This document shows, piece by piece, positions 18,901 through 27,746 of a DNA stretch of 64,000 nt. This stretch comes from ZC4RG29 sp035304385. Its GTDB lineage: Bacteria; Bacteroidota; Bacteroidia; Cytophagales; Cyclobacteriaceae. Where the stretch lies: contig DATGQD010000005.1 in the NCBI GenBank assembly GCA_035304385.1, positions 1 to 64,000 on the forward strand. Direction: 5' to 3'. Each line of letters opens with the position of its first letter. Position 1 is the stretch's first letter. The translations under genes were made by a program, and so were the position numbers. Below the pieces are notes generated by a model that had not been told where the DNA came from, made no database searches, and saw only the letters and a list, made by a program, of their open reading frames with translations.

Positions 18901-19173
18901 CTGGAAGACGGGTCGTATCTGCGCGTGAAGAATATTTCAGTCACCTATACGCTACCCCATAACCTGCTGGGCAACCAGAACGTTGTCCGCAACGTCCGCC
19001 TGGGTGTAAGTGTACAGAACGCGTTCACCATTACAGGATACTCGGGCTACGATCCGGAGATCGGCTCGTACGTCGGACCCAATGGAAACGTTGCCCAGGG
19101 ATTTGTCGGTGTAGACTACGGTCGCTATCCGCTCACACCGGTCTATTCATTTAATGTTGGGGTTGATTTCTAG
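15994..19173 (+). CDS. SusC/RagA-type TonB-linked outer membrane transporter
   Basis: 1059 residues. A signal peptide (about 1-27, ending ASAYGQQ) is followed by a carboxypeptidase-regulatory-like domain (VTGHVTDDSGSAIPGVNVLKKG, about 30-110) and then the plug (EVVVWGYGEMRRADLTTA; IRGINSINGTNEPLYVVDG; YGSRGTNGVVLITTKRG, about 110-240). The 22-strand barrel fills the rest. It takes up oligosaccharides through the outer membrane with energy from TonB, capped by the SusD lipoprotein. The SusD start lies 19 bases after its stop. The leader upstream is unusually long and structured. Confidence 0.97.
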   Translation: MKIVYRSLARAVVAVLLLLGFASAYGQQRVVTGHVTDDSGSAIPGVNVLKKGTTAGTTTDGNGRFSIEASEEDVLMFAFIGYVTQEIRVGTQTTIDVTLSEDVTTLSEVVVWGYGEMRRADLTTAQTSISTADIERTVNTTLEQAIQGRSAGVYVTQNTGAPGGGISVNIRGINSINGTNEPLYVVDGVQIQGSISASGTNPLASLNPSDIASMEILQGPSATAIYGSRGTNGVVLITTKRGKAGDIKISYDYSYSLQAPPDNIPVMNLRQYAQMENEYKELAGGEVREDFRDPSILGEGTNWQDELFKSAAMQKHQVTVSGGGDKTTFYVSGERMLQDGVALGSGFERTSVRVNLDVKPRDWFYVGGNVNYAKTDETLASNNLNGNNLIVNAIQLGPQIPVRNLDGTFGGGNPANNAEQFAPPNPVGIAEISTNELRRDRILGGLNAGVKILEGLDLRTSFNTDIGFSHSTYYLPTYNFGWQQNSNAYLENNHNLNTYWGWSQTLQYSKQLGKHHIDVMAIHEAQESTWKNLNASRRGFLTNEVLDLNAGNADDAGNGGGQGEWAMESYLGRLHYNFDDRYIITAAYRADGSANFGPGRKWGYFPSISGVWRVSEESFFNVPFISDLRLRLETGLTGNQGNGGAIYGTMADALPTEWGSGFRPANYPNPDYQWEETKTDNFGITLGLFNGRIQLDADYYIKNIDNLILQSELPWYMGTRGDASVGAPVVNVGSLENKGWGFSIHTINLDRDGFKWESDLNISGFETKITKLTTGTSHLTREGPDWFLANFAQRTQLGYAPWLFFGYIEEGLFQSVEEIENSARPVDNNNEPRPADPASIWVGDVKYKDVSGPDGVPDGKITADDRTFLGNPYPKWFGGFTNTFSYKGINLSILLTYSYGNQVYNYVRYQNNNPNNINLGRNMFVEAFNYAKVAEDGEGNPYLLNPETQVNRISGSSVNGNYDRLTDKYLEDGSYLRVKNISVTYTLPHNLLGNQNVVRNVRLGVSVQNAFTITGYSGYDPEIGSYVGPNGNVAQGFVGVDYGRYPLTPVYSFNVGVDF

Positions 19174-19192
19174 TCTTAAAAAGAATCTGAAA

Positions 19193-20878
19193 ATGAGAAA
19201 TAGAATTATACTTCTTGCCGCCCTGACCGCATCGGTTGTCCTTGCCGGCTGTTCAGATGAGTTTCTGGACAGGCCGCCTCAGGACAGGCTGGTAGATGCA
19301 AACTTCTACAAGACCAACGAGCAGGTGTTGGCCGGCACAGCGCCGCTGTACAGCGGTGCCTGGAAAAGCTACGTCGATAAGGCCAACTTTAAGTTGGGGG
19401 ACATCCGCGGCGGAACCGTATTCCGCGCGTGGGGTGACCGGGATGCTGTGGAATTCAACATCACCGACGTATCGGAGCCCAATGAGCAGGCCTACCAGGC
19501 TTTCTTCGTGGTTGTCGGGCAGGCCAACCTGGCGATGCATAACATCAACACCTATGCAGGCGCCGATGTATCGGAAGAAATCAAGAATCACGCGCTTGCA
19601 GAAGCGCGGTTCATGAGAGCTACGGCGTATACACACCTCGTGATGAACTATGGTGACGTTCCAATCATCGAAAATAATCTGGAGCACCTGTTCAACCCGA
19701 ATCTGAAACGCAATCTGGTCTCCGACGTTTGGGAGTTCATCAGACGTGACTACGAATTCGCTGCAGCACATTTGCCTGAAGTGTCGATTCAGCCCGGCCG
19801 TCTTACAAAATGGTCGGCTGAAGGTATGCTCGCCCGCACACACCTGACACTCGCTGGTCTGGGTGCCACGGCCGGCGCCCGCCACCAGGAACACCTCGAC
19901 AAGGCGAAGGAATACGCGGAACGCGTGATCACAATGAGTGGCAAGCGTCTGTTGAGTAACTACGCTTCTTTGTTCAGGCACCCGTACGACAACAATGAAG
20001 AGTCGCTCTTCGAGTTGCAATGGGTGTATACAACAGCTCCTAACGGGTACGAAGCGTCTAATACCCTGGTATCGCAGATCACCTATTCGAACGACATTGC
20101 TGCCAACGGCGATGGATGGGGCGGGGACCTCAGCGCTACCTGGTGGCTGCTAAGCTTGTACGATGGACTGATCGTCGATGACGGGGCCACGCCGGGCTTT
20201 ACACTGGATCAGCGGCTGAAAGCCAGCTTTATGCTGCCTGGATTTACATATCCTGAGATCATCAATAATGTGACGGCCCAACCCCATGTGTTCCCCGATC
20301 CCGGAACCAGTGATAACAGCTTTGCCAGCATTAAGAAGTATGTGATAGGCAGAATACCGGGTGAAACCGATCGTCAGCGCTATCCGAACAATACCTATAT
20401 GCTGCGCCTTGCTGAAATGTATTTGATATATGCCGAAGCGGCCCTCGGGAATAGCGCCTCGACACAAGATCCCAAGGCGTTGGAGTATTACAACGCAATT
20501 CGTATCCGAGCCGGGGTTCCCCCGATCGATCCTGACAATGTAGAAGGACAGCCGACAGCACTCACCTGGCAGATGATCTTTGAAGAGCGCATGAAAGAGT
20601 TTGCAATGGAGAGCATGGCTTGGTACGACCTGGTGCGATTGAGCTATTACGACGCGCAGAAAGCGTACGACATCATTAGCAGCCAGGATCGCGGACTGTT
20701 TGCCATCTACCCTAACCAATGGCCTAACCCCACCGCATGGACGTTCACCAGAACCTCATGGGACAACAACCGCCTGGCCGTTGCCAACTCGGGTAACTTC
20801 AGACTGCCCATTCCGGCGTCCGAAGTCAGCCAGGCGCCCAGCCTGAACGAAGAGCCTGTACCCTATGAGTTCGACTAA
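19193..20878 (+). CDS. SusD/RagB-type glycan-binding lipoprotein
   Basis: 561 residues from ATG 19193; an in-frame start at 19154 would overlap susC and add residues before the signal peptide. Lipobox LAGC is followed by SDEFLDRPPQDRL, the classic SusD start. The N-terminal TPR-like helices include AEARFMRATAYTHLVMNYGDVPI, and the C-terminal RagB part includes NTYMLRLAEMYLIYAEA and WQMIFEERMKEFAMESMAWYDLVR. It forms the lid of the SusC channel on the cell surface and binds the substrate glycan. Confidence 0.96.
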   Translation: MRNRIILLAALTASVVLAGCSDEFLDRPPQDRLVDANFYKTNEQVLAGTAPLYSGAWKSYVDKANFKLGDIRGGTVFRAWGDRDAVEFNITDVSEPNEQAYQAFFVVVGQANLAMHNINTYAGADVSEEIKNHALAEARFMRATAYTHLVMNYGDVPIIENNLEHLFNPNLKRNLVSDVWEFIRRDYEFAAAHLPEVSIQPGRLTKWSAEGMLARTHLTLAGLGATAGARHQEHLDKAKEYAERVITMSGKRLLSNYASLFRHPYDNNEESLFELQWVYTTAPNGYEASNTLVSQITYSNDIAANGDGWGGDLSATWWLLSLYDGLIVDDGATPGFTLDQRLKASFMLPGFTYPEIINNVTAQPHVFPDPGTSDNSFASIKKYVIGRIPGETDRQRYPNNTYMLRLAEMYLIYAEAALGNSASTQDPKALEYYNAIRIRAGVPPIDPDNVEGQPTALTWQMIFEERMKEFAMESMAWYDLVRLSYYDAQKAYDIISSQDRGLFAIYPNQWPNPTAWTFTRTSWDNNRLAVANSGNFRLPIPASEVSQAPSLNEEPVPYEFD

Positions 20879-20910
20879 CGGTGCTATTAGTGATCTAGAA
20901 ACGAAACGTT

Positions 20911-22074
20911 ATGAAATCAAGATATAAGATACTGATTCTCGCAGCGGCTGTTGCCATGACCGGGATATTTACCCAGTGTTCGGATGACGATGCCGGAGGC
21001 GCGCCAAGGGTTCGCTATGTGCGGGTCACGCAGCCTACGGCAGCCGACTCGTTGCTTGTGGCTGCTGGTCAGGGCCAAATGGTCGCTATTATGGGGGAGA
21101 ATCTCCAGAATACGGTCGAGGTCTGGTTTAACGATCAGCCGGCGACACTGGTAACAACCTTTATTACCAGCACGTCCATTATCACACGAGTGCCTTCAGA
21201 ACTTCCCGAAGTCATCAACAACAAAGTCAAACTGGTATTTGCCAATGGTCAATCCCTTGAGTACGACTTTTCGGTGGATGTCAGCGAGCCGTTGATTTCG
21301 AGGATGAAAAGTGAATATGTAGGCACCGGCGAAGTCGCTGTCTTCTACGGTAATTACTTCTATGAACCGCTCGTTGTGACCTTCAGCGGTGGTGTCGAGG
21401 CAGAGATCCTCACAGTGGAGGATCAGGTGTTGGAAGTGATCGTGCCGGATGGTGCACAACCCGGACCGGTAACGATAGCATCTAATTTCGGAGTTACAGA
21501 GTCAAATTTCTGGTTCCGTGACGGGCGGAATATTTTCGCCGACTTTGAAGGTCCGTTTGTTAACGGTTTCTGGAGGGGAGGCGACTTTGTCGTCGATTCA
21601 GACCCTGACATACCCAATGTCAACAGCAACTTCATGCGGGTCGATCGGGGTGAGCAAGGTGCATGGCCCTATCTCGAAGTCTACGGGGGGCCGGCAGATG
21701 GCGACGTAGCCGATCTTACCAAAGTCATTCCCGAAGACGCATTCCTCGACCCCGGAAGTTACAGTCTGAAGTTCGAGGTGAATACGCTGGAGACGATCAG
21801 TGGGGCCGTTATGAGGCTTTACCTGGGCTCGGCCGACGGCGGTGGCTTTGGCGACGCCCGGAATAACATCTTCTATGAATGGCAGGCTAACCTTGACACA
21901 GGCGGGGATTGGGAAACCGTAACCATTCCATGGGCCGACGTATATGCGGCCAATCAGGAATTTCCCTATAACCCCAATGGATATGGCATGTACATCTATT
22001 TCCATGGTCCAAACCCGGCGATATACAATTTCGCCATGGACAATTTCAGGGTAGTACCCAACACGAATGATTAA
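20911..22074 (+). CDS. Surface glycan-binding lipoprotein with IPT/TIG domain (SGBP-B-like)
   Basis: 387 residues. The signal peptide ends in TQCSDDDAGG, giving a Cys followed by acidic residues, typical of surface-exposed Bacteroidota lipoproteins. An IPT/TIG-like fold follows (VAAGQGQMVAIMGENLQNTVEVWFNDQPA), then a second beta domain. The C-terminal half (from about 215) opens with FADFEGPFVNGFWRGG and ends in a jelly-roll with ETVTIPWADV. This is the pattern of SGBP_B xyloglucan-binding-type domains. It probably presents glycan to SusC/SusD. The actual glycan is not determinable. It starts 32 bases after the SusD stop, same operon. Confidence 0.87.
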   Translation: MKSRYKILILAAAVAMTGIFTQCSDDDAGGAPRVRYVRVTQPTAADSLLVAAGQGQMVAIMGENLQNTVEVWFNDQPATLVTTFITSTSIITRVPSELPEVINNKVKLVFANGQSLEYDFSVDVSEPLISRMKSEYVGTGEVAVFYGNYFYEPLVVTFSGGVEAEILTVEDQVLEVIVPDGAQPGPVTIASNFGVTESNFWFRDGRNIFADFEGPFVNGFWRGGDFVVDSDPDIPNVNSNFMRVDRGEQGAWPYLEVYGGPADGDVADLTKVIPEDAFLDPGSYSLKFEVNTLETISGAVMRLYLGSADGGGFGDARNNIFYEWQANLDTGGDWETVTIPWADVYAANQEFPYNPNGYGMYIYFHGPNPAIYNFAMDNFRVVPNTND

Positions 22075-22093
22075 CCTTTACCTGATACGTCGT

Positions 22094-23638
22094 ATGAAAA
22101 GGAAATATATAGGAATACTACCGGGCCTGTTGTGTCTGACGTTGTCCCTTGTGTTGTTGACATCCTGCGATGACGATGATGACAAGAACAGCGGGCAAAT
22201 CGAACTCTTGAGTTTCGGCCCCTCTGGTGTATTGCATGGGGAGCAGATAAAGCTGATTGGCAATAATTTGGATAAAGTAACGGCGGTCATCATGCCTGTA
22301 GGCGTTGAAGTTCCGTCGAGTGCGTTCGATAGTCAGTCGTCCGAGGTGATCACATTCAAAGTGCCCCTGGAGACCGGCTTTGGACGGATTACACTCAAGA
22401 CACCGCAAGGTGATATCGAATCCAAAAGTATCTACAGTCCCGACGCGCCGATCGTGATCGCCAGCATCACTGAGGAAGCGAAGCCGGGAACCAACATCAC
22501 GATCACGGGTGAATTCCTGAACTTTGTGACATCGGTTTGGTTCACCGGCGGCGTGGAGGTCACGGAGTTCGTGAGCCAGTCGCGTACTGAACTTGTGGTG
22601 ACGGTCCCTCTTGAGGCTAAGACCGGTAAGGTATCTCTGCAACGGACGGCCACGCTTCCGGAGGCCTTGACCGTCGATACAGAGGAGCCGCTTACGGTTA
22701 CCTTGCCTACGATCACGAACATTTCCCCGCTCTCCCTGCATCACACTGAAGAGCTAACGATAGAAGGGACCGACCTTGACCTGGTTACTTCGATCAGTTT
22801 AGAAGGCGATATCAACACGTCTGATTTTGTGAGTCAATCGGAAAGCCAGATTGTCCTGCAAATTCCGGTGGGCGCCTTGAGCGGTCTTGTTACACTTCAT
22901 CAACCTTCTGAAGTCGACGTGGTGTCCGCCGATCCGGTAGAGATCCTGTTGCCTGTTGGCGATAGCTTCACACCAAAACCGGCTGAACCCGGGGTGGATA
23001 ACATTACGATTTCAGGTGAACGTCTGGATTTGATCGTGTCGCTTGGATTCGCCAATGTAACCGATCCGATTCCGTCCACTGATTTCGTCAGCCAGTCTCC
23101 TACACAAATTGTAGTCGCCGTTCCGGCCGACGCAACTGCAGGCCCCATAACGTATACCACGGAACATGGATATACGGCTAACCTCGGCCTGAACCTTACT
23201 GTGCCGGTAGAAGGACCTGCACCGCTGGATTATGTCATCTATGACGATGGGTTAAAGAATGGATGGGGTGAATGGGATGGCTGGGAGGTCACTAAGGATT
23301 TCGCGAGCACGGAAGAAGTATTGGTTGGGACCACAGCTATTAAGGCAACGTATTCCGGCCAGTATGGCGCAATCCAGCTTGGCTCGCCTGCAGCTGATGT
23401 TTTTTCCGGCTACAGCACGCTTTCTTTCTCGGTATATGCGCCGGCACAACAGGATTTTATCATTCAGATCGGTGATAATGCTGATACGTATATCAATATC
23501 CCAGCCGGATGGAGCGAAGTAAATATTTCCATCGCTGATATGGCAGGAAATGACAACGTGGGTGAACTCCGGTTCAAGAATAACAATGCGAACTTGCCTG
23601 TGACGCTCTATTTTGATGAGATAGGGTTGAGGTATTAG
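22094..23638 (+). CDS. Surface lipoprotein with tandem IPT/TIG repeats and C-terminal carbohydrate-binding-like domain
   Basis: 514 residues from ATG 22094; an ATG at 22067 overlaps the previous gene and only adds nine residues. Lipobox LTSC is followed by a run of Asp. Four repeats of about 85 residues each end in a similar element (FVSQSRTELVVTVPLEAKTG, FVSQSESQIVLQIPVGALSG, FVSQSPTQIVVAVPADATAG and a diverged first one), which are IPT/TIG domains. The last 145 residues form a beta-sandwich (YDDGLKNGWGEWDGWEV to YFDEIGLRY) like a carbohydrate-binding module. It should project the binding module away from the membrane. It is the last gene of the Sus-type operon before a terminator. Confidence 0.85.
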   Translation: MKRKYIGILPGLLCLTLSLVLLTSCDDDDDKNSGQIELLSFGPSGVLHGEQIKLIGNNLDKVTAVIMPVGVEVPSSAFDSQSSEVITFKVPLETGFGRITLKTPQGDIESKSIYSPDAPIVIASITEEAKPGTNITITGEFLNFVTSVWFTGGVEVTEFVSQSRTELVVTVPLEAKTGKVSLQRTATLPEALTVDTEEPLTVTLPTITNISPLSLHHTEELTIEGTDLDLVTSISLEGDINTSDFVSQSESQIVLQIPVGALSGLVTLHQPSEVDVVSADPVEILLPVGDSFTPKPAEPGVDNITISGERLDLIVSLGFANVTDPIPSTDFVSQSPTQIVVAVPADATAGPITYTTEHGYTANLGLNLTVPVEGPAPLDYVIYDDGLKNGWGEWDGWEVTKDFASTEEVLVGTTAIKATYSGQYGAIQLGSPAADVFSGYSTLSFSVYAPAQQDFIIQIGDNADTYINIPAGWSEVNISIADMAGNDNVGELRFKNNNANLPVTLYFDEIGLRY

Positions 23639-23649
23639 TCGACCGAATA

Positions 23650-23675
23650 TGTGACATAGTTGTACTAGTTTGATT
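23650..23675 (+). repeat. Second copy of the promoter-like element seen at 7030-7054
   Basis: TGTGACA, then TAGTTGTACTAGTTTGATT, 12 bases after the last Sus-operon gene. It differs from the first copy by one inserted and one changed base. It lies immediately before a terminator hairpin, so it is oddly placed for a promoter of the downstream UnbV gene. Confidence 0.4.
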
Positions 23676-23681
23676 TACGGT

Positions 23682-23716
23682 AAGCCGCCTCATTACGGGG
23701 CGGCTTATTCTTTTTC
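23682..23716 (+). terminator. Intrinsic terminator of the Sus-type operon
   Basis: AAGCCGCC (23682-23689) pairs with GGCGGCTT (23699-23706) around a nine-base loop and is followed by ATTCTTTTTC. Position after the last lipoprotein gene fits an operon end. Confidence 0.85.
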
Positions 23717-23827
23717 AGGCATTCGCTGAAAGTGAGTATATTTAATGAACGACTATTGCTACAAACCGATCACGGTGATACCGTGCATCACGGCACGCTT
23801 CAACAGACGATCGACGAGAGGCATACC

Positions 23828-26800
23828 ATGACCAGAATACCTGCTACTGCTTTATGCTTGCTACTGGTGATTTCCTGCACTACGCAAGATGATCACCTTT
23901 TTACCCGCCTGAGCGAACGCCACACCGGCATCAGCTTCGTCAATGAAAACCACGAGACTGAACGAAGCAATATTCTTACATACGAGTATTTCTACAACGG
24001 TGGCGGCGTCGCGTTGGGAGATATTAATAACGATGGCCTGGTCGACATCTATCTTACGTCCAACCTGTTCAGCAACAAACTCTATTTGAACGAAGGCGAC
24101 TTTAAGTTCAGGGATATTACCGAACAGTCGGGTACCGCGTGTGAGGTAGGCTGGAAGACCGGCGTAACGATGGTCGATGTCAACGGCGACGGACTCCTCG
24201 ATATCTATGTGTGTCGCTCCGCCAACCCGGTCGACAAGGAACGACGTCGAAATATCCTCCTGATCAACAACGGCGACCTGACCTTTACCGACAAAGCCAA
24301 AGAATACAACCTCGACGACCCCTCATACTCCACACAAGCTGCGTTCTTTGATTTCGATCGCGATGGCGACCTGGACATGGTGCTGCTCAACCATTCGCTC
24401 CTGGAAATTTCCAATGTGTACAACCTGTCCGTAAAAAACTCGAATGAACGATACCCCGATGTGGGCAACAAGCTATATCGGAATGACAATGGATACTTCA
24501 CTGACGTCAGCGATTCTTTGGGCGTCTATGGGTCTGCGTTCAACTACGGCCTGGGAATAAGTTTGTCTGATGTAAACAACGATGGATGGATCGACATGTA
24601 TCTGGGGTGCGACTACACCGCACGCGATCGGATGCTGATCAACGATCAGGGTCGGTTCTTTGTTGATGTCACCGACCAACTAAGCCACATATCCAAATTC
24701 ACCATGGGCACCGACATCGTCGACATTAACGGCGATCAGCATATGGACATTTTTACCCTCGACATGCTGCCGAAGGACAACTACCGGCAAAAGCAACTCA
24801 TGGGTGTCGATGAGTACAACGTGTTTAATACCATGGTTCGAAGCGGTCTGCATGCGCAGTATATGCGCAATATGCTTCACCTGAACAATGGAAACGGCAC
24901 ATTCAGCGAGATCGGCCAGCTCGCCGGAGTGTCCAATACCGACTGGAGCTGGAGTGTATTGATAGAAGACTTCGACATTGACGGTGTCCCGGATATTTTC
25001 GTTACGAACGGATTCAAGCGTGACCTCACCAATAACGACTTCGCCAAATTCGAGGCGGCGAAAAGTGTTGAAGCCAAGGTTCGACAGGGAGAGAAGGTGA
25101 GCCTGCTGGAGGTCATCGCAAAATTCGAAGAAAATAGGCTCCCCAACTACGCCTTCCGAGGAAACGACAACCTCACGTTCACCGATGTAACAAAGCCGTG
25201 GGGCTTTGATGAACCGACCATAGCCAATGGCGCGGCATATGCCGATCTCGATAATGACGGTGATCTCGATTTGGTCGTGAATAACATGAACGATAAGGCC
25301 GGAATCTATCGCAACAATTCCGAACGTCTGCAGCACAACTTTCTGGCTGTGAAGCTGACAGGCAAGACGAACAAATTTGCCGTTGGCGCCCGCGTAACGG
25401 TTTTCGCCGGAGGAAAGACCTGGGTACGGGAAAATCTTCCCGTAAGAGGGTTTCAGTCATCCGTAGATCCGGTGTTGCATTTCGGGTTGGGCGCGGTGGA
25501 CCGCATCGACTCGATCGTCGTACGCTGGCCGACGGGCGGATACCAAACAGTGACGAACGCCGCGGTCAATCAGCGCGTAGACATCAGTGAGACCGAGAGC
25601 AAACCACGCCTGCCAATGGATGCCCTACCCACGTGGTTCCGGCAAGTTGACGTTGTGCCGGACTTTTCGCACGCTGAAAATGAATATGTCGATTTCAATA
25701 TTCAATCGCTCCTCCCGAGGTTGTACTCGACAATGGGACCTGCGCTTGCAGTGGCTGACGTGAACGGCGACGGGCTGTCCGACATCCTGGTCGGTGGCGC
25801 CAAAGGCCAGGCTACGGCCTTGTTTTTGGGTAGCCCCCAGGGTTTTGTGAAATCAAACCAGTCGGCGTTTGAAGGCGATAAAAACAGTGAAGACATCGAT
25901 GCGATTTTCTTCGACGCGGATGGCGACGGTGACAAGGATCTGTATGTCGTCAGTGGAGGATATGAGTATTTCAAAGCGGACCAGGACTTGCAGGATCGAT
26001 TGTACGTCAACGACGGGAAGGGGCAGTTCTCTAAATCGACGCTCCCTGAGATGCGAATCAGCGGTTCCTGCGTGCGACCAGCCGACGTAGATGGTGACGG
26101 CGATATGGATCTGTTTGTGGGTGGACGCATCGTTCCGGGGCGCTATCCGGAAACCCCTGAAAGCGTACTGCTGATCAATGACGGTCGGGGAGAGTTTACG
26201 GTAAGTTCACTTCCTGACGACCTTAAACATATCGGAATGGTTACGGATGCAGTGTGGGTGGATTTGAACGGTGATCAGTATGAAGATTTGGTTGTTGTAG
26301 GCGAATGGATGGGCATTGAGGTGTTTTTGAATGAAAGCGGTACGTTGAGAAGAGCGACATCAGACTACGTGAAGGAGTCGACGTCCGGTTGGTGGAATTG
26401 TATTGTCGCCGCTGATTTTGACGATGACGGTGACATAGATTTTGTGGTCGGCAATGTCGGGCTGAACAACCAGATCAAAGCCACGGCGGAACGTCCTGCC
26501 ATGCTTTGGTATGCAGACTTCGACGACAATGGATCGGTAGATCCCATCATCGAGTATTACATCATGGGTCGTAGTTATCCTTATCCTACCCGGGACGAAT
26601 TGGTGGGACAACTTCCGGGTTTCCGGAAACGGTTTAAGGATTACGACACGTACTCACGCGCTACCCTTGATCAGTTGCTTACACCTCAGGAAAAGGAGTC
26701 GGCTTCGCGGCTGGCGATGGAACAAATGCAGAGTTGTTTTGTCAGGAATGAAAGTGGCCGGTTCGTCGTCGAGCCCCTTCCCATTGAAGCGCAGATTGCG

Positions 26801-27112
26801 CCTGTGTTCGCTGTGGCGGTGCTGGATGCTAACGGGGATGGCAAGCTGGATTTTGTTGCTGGCGGCAATCTAACCGGAACACGATCGAGAACGGGAAAGA
26901 TGACAGGTAACACTGGGTTCCTTTTCCTGGGGGATGGAAAGGGGGGGTTCGAGTTTGTTAAACCGGAAGAAACCGGGCTTCAGTGGGTTGGTGATGTGAG
27001 GAAGATTGTTGTTGACGGGGAAGTGATTGTGGCAGGAATTAACAATGCGCCGATCAGGATGGCAAGATCTAATGCGGAAAGGCCGCCGGTTGCGCAGGTG
27101 ACGAACCGTTAG
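23828..27112 (+). CDS. Large FG-GAP/VCBS-repeat lipoprotein with UnbV (ASPIC) domain
   Basis: 1094 residues from ATG 23828; a longer frame to 23732 lacks a signal peptide. Lipobox VISC marks a lipoprotein. At least a dozen calcium-binding blades of the type D-x-N-x-D-G-x-x-D-(I/L) are present: DINNDGLVDI, DVNGDGLLDI, DFDRDGDLDM, DVNNDGWIDM, DLDNDGDLDL and others. The UnbV/ASPIC domain lies near residues 530-610 (AVGARVTVFAGG, VLHFGLG, IVVRWPTGG). Such proteins often follow SusC/SusD pairs in this phylum, and their function is not established. It has its own transcript start, since a terminator precedes it. Confidence 0.92.
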   Translation: MTRIPATALCLLLVISCTTQDDHLFTRLSERHTGISFVNENHETERSNILTYEYFYNGGGVALGDINNDGLVDIYLTSNLFSNKLYLNEGDFKFRDITEQSGTACEVGWKTGVTMVDVNGDGLLDIYVCRSANPVDKERRRNILLINNGDLTFTDKAKEYNLDDPSYSTQAAFFDFDRDGDLDMVLLNHSLLEISNVYNLSVKNSNERYPDVGNKLYRNDNGYFTDVSDSLGVYGSAFNYGLGISLSDVNNDGWIDMYLGCDYTARDRMLINDQGRFFVDVTDQLSHISKFTMGTDIVDINGDQHMDIFTLDMLPKDNYRQKQLMGVDEYNVFNTMVRSGLHAQYMRNMLHLNNGNGTFSEIGQLAGVSNTDWSWSVLIEDFDIDGVPDIFVTNGFKRDLTNNDFAKFEAAKSVEAKVRQGEKVSLLEVIAKFEENRLPNYAFRGNDNLTFTDVTKPWGFDEPTIANGAAYADLDNDGDLDLVVNNMNDKAGIYRNNSERLQHNFLAVKLTGKTNKFAVGARVTVFAGGKTWVRENLPVRGFQSSVDPVLHFGLGAVDRIDSIVVRWPTGGYQTVTNAAVNQRVDISETESKPRLPMDALPTWFRQVDVVPDFSHAENEYVDFNIQSLLPRLYSTMGPALAVADVNGDGLSDILVGGAKGQATALFLGSPQGFVKSNQSAFEGDKNSEDIDAIFFDADGDGDKDLYVVSGGYEYFKADQDLQDRLYVNDGKGQFSKSTLPEMRISGSCVRPADVDGDGDMDLFVGGRIVPGRYPETPESVLLINDGRGEFTVSSLPDDLKHIGMVTDAVWVDLNGDQYEDLVVVGEWMGIEVFLNESGTLRRATSDYVKESTSGWWNCIVAADFDDDGDIDFVVGNVGLNNQIKATAERPAMLWYADFDDNGSVDPIIEYYIMGRSYPYPTRDELVGQLPGFRKRFKDYDTYSRATLDQLLTPQEKESASRLAMEQMQSCFVRNESGRFVVEPLPIEAQIAPVFAVAVLDANGDGKLDFVAGGNLTGTRSRTGKMTGNTGFLFLGDGKGGFEFVKPEETGLQWVGDVRKIVVDGEVIVAGINNAPIRMARSNAERPPVAQVTNR

Positions 27113-27170
27113 TTGCAACTTAATAAATTATGGCTATGTTAGATAGATATCTTTTTCGGTTGGTCTTGCC

Positions 27171-27743
27171 ATGAAACACATATTGGAAACATTATCACAA
27201 CCCTGGCCGTGGTACATCGCCGGCCCGCTGATCGGTCTTACCGTTCCGTTATTGTTGTTGATCGGGAACAAGTCGTTCGGCATCTCTTCTTCATTTTCTC
27301 ATATATGCGCGGCGGCGTTGCGTCCGTCGATTTCTTTTTTCCGATACGACTGGAAGAAGGAAGCCTGGAATCTTTGGTTTGTTGCCGGCCTCGTACTGGG
27401 AGGTGTGATGGCAGCCACCGTGCTGCCGTTCCCACAGGAAATACAGGTAGCCAGTGCGCTCAAGGAGGAGCTGGTCCACTACGGAGTCACCCGCTATGAC
27501 GGGCTGCTTCCCGACGAGCTGTTTTCTTTCGGGAGCTTGGGAACGCTGCGTGGATTTTTGTTGATCGTCGCGGGCGGATTCCTCGTGGGCTTCGGAACAC
27601 GCTATGGAGGAGGTTGTACGTCGGGGCATGCGATCATGGGCCTGTCCAATCTTCAGCTACCCTCCCTGGCGGCGACCATGAGCTTTATGGCAGGAGGTTT
27701 CCTTATGGCCAATGTCATCCTGCCGTTCATCTTAACACTTTAG
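27171..27743 (+). CDS. YeeE/YedE-family sulfur transporter, first half
   Basis: 190 residues with five or so hydrophobic helices. The diagnostic element FGTRYGGGCTSGHAIMGLSNL lies near residue 140-160; its Cys is central to thiosulfate passage in the TsuA/YeeE family. The second half of the transporter is the next gene, three bases later, so the two probably form one channel from two chains. An inner-membrane location is expected. Confidence 0.9.
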   Translation: MKHILETLSQPWPWYIAGPLIGLTVPLLLLIGNKSFGISSSFSHICAAALRPSISFFRYDWKKEAWNLWFVAGLVLGGVMAATVLPFPQEIQVASALKEELVHYGVTRYDGLLPDELFSFGSLGTLRGFLLIVAGGFLVGFGTRYGGGCTSGHAIMGLSNLQLPSLAATMSFMAGGFLMANVILPFILTL

Positions 27744-27746
27744 ACT

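Noticed and set aside
19253..20020. 255-codon minus-strand frame inside susD
   Set aside because: Antisense shadow of SusD with Cys/His-rich unnatural composition.
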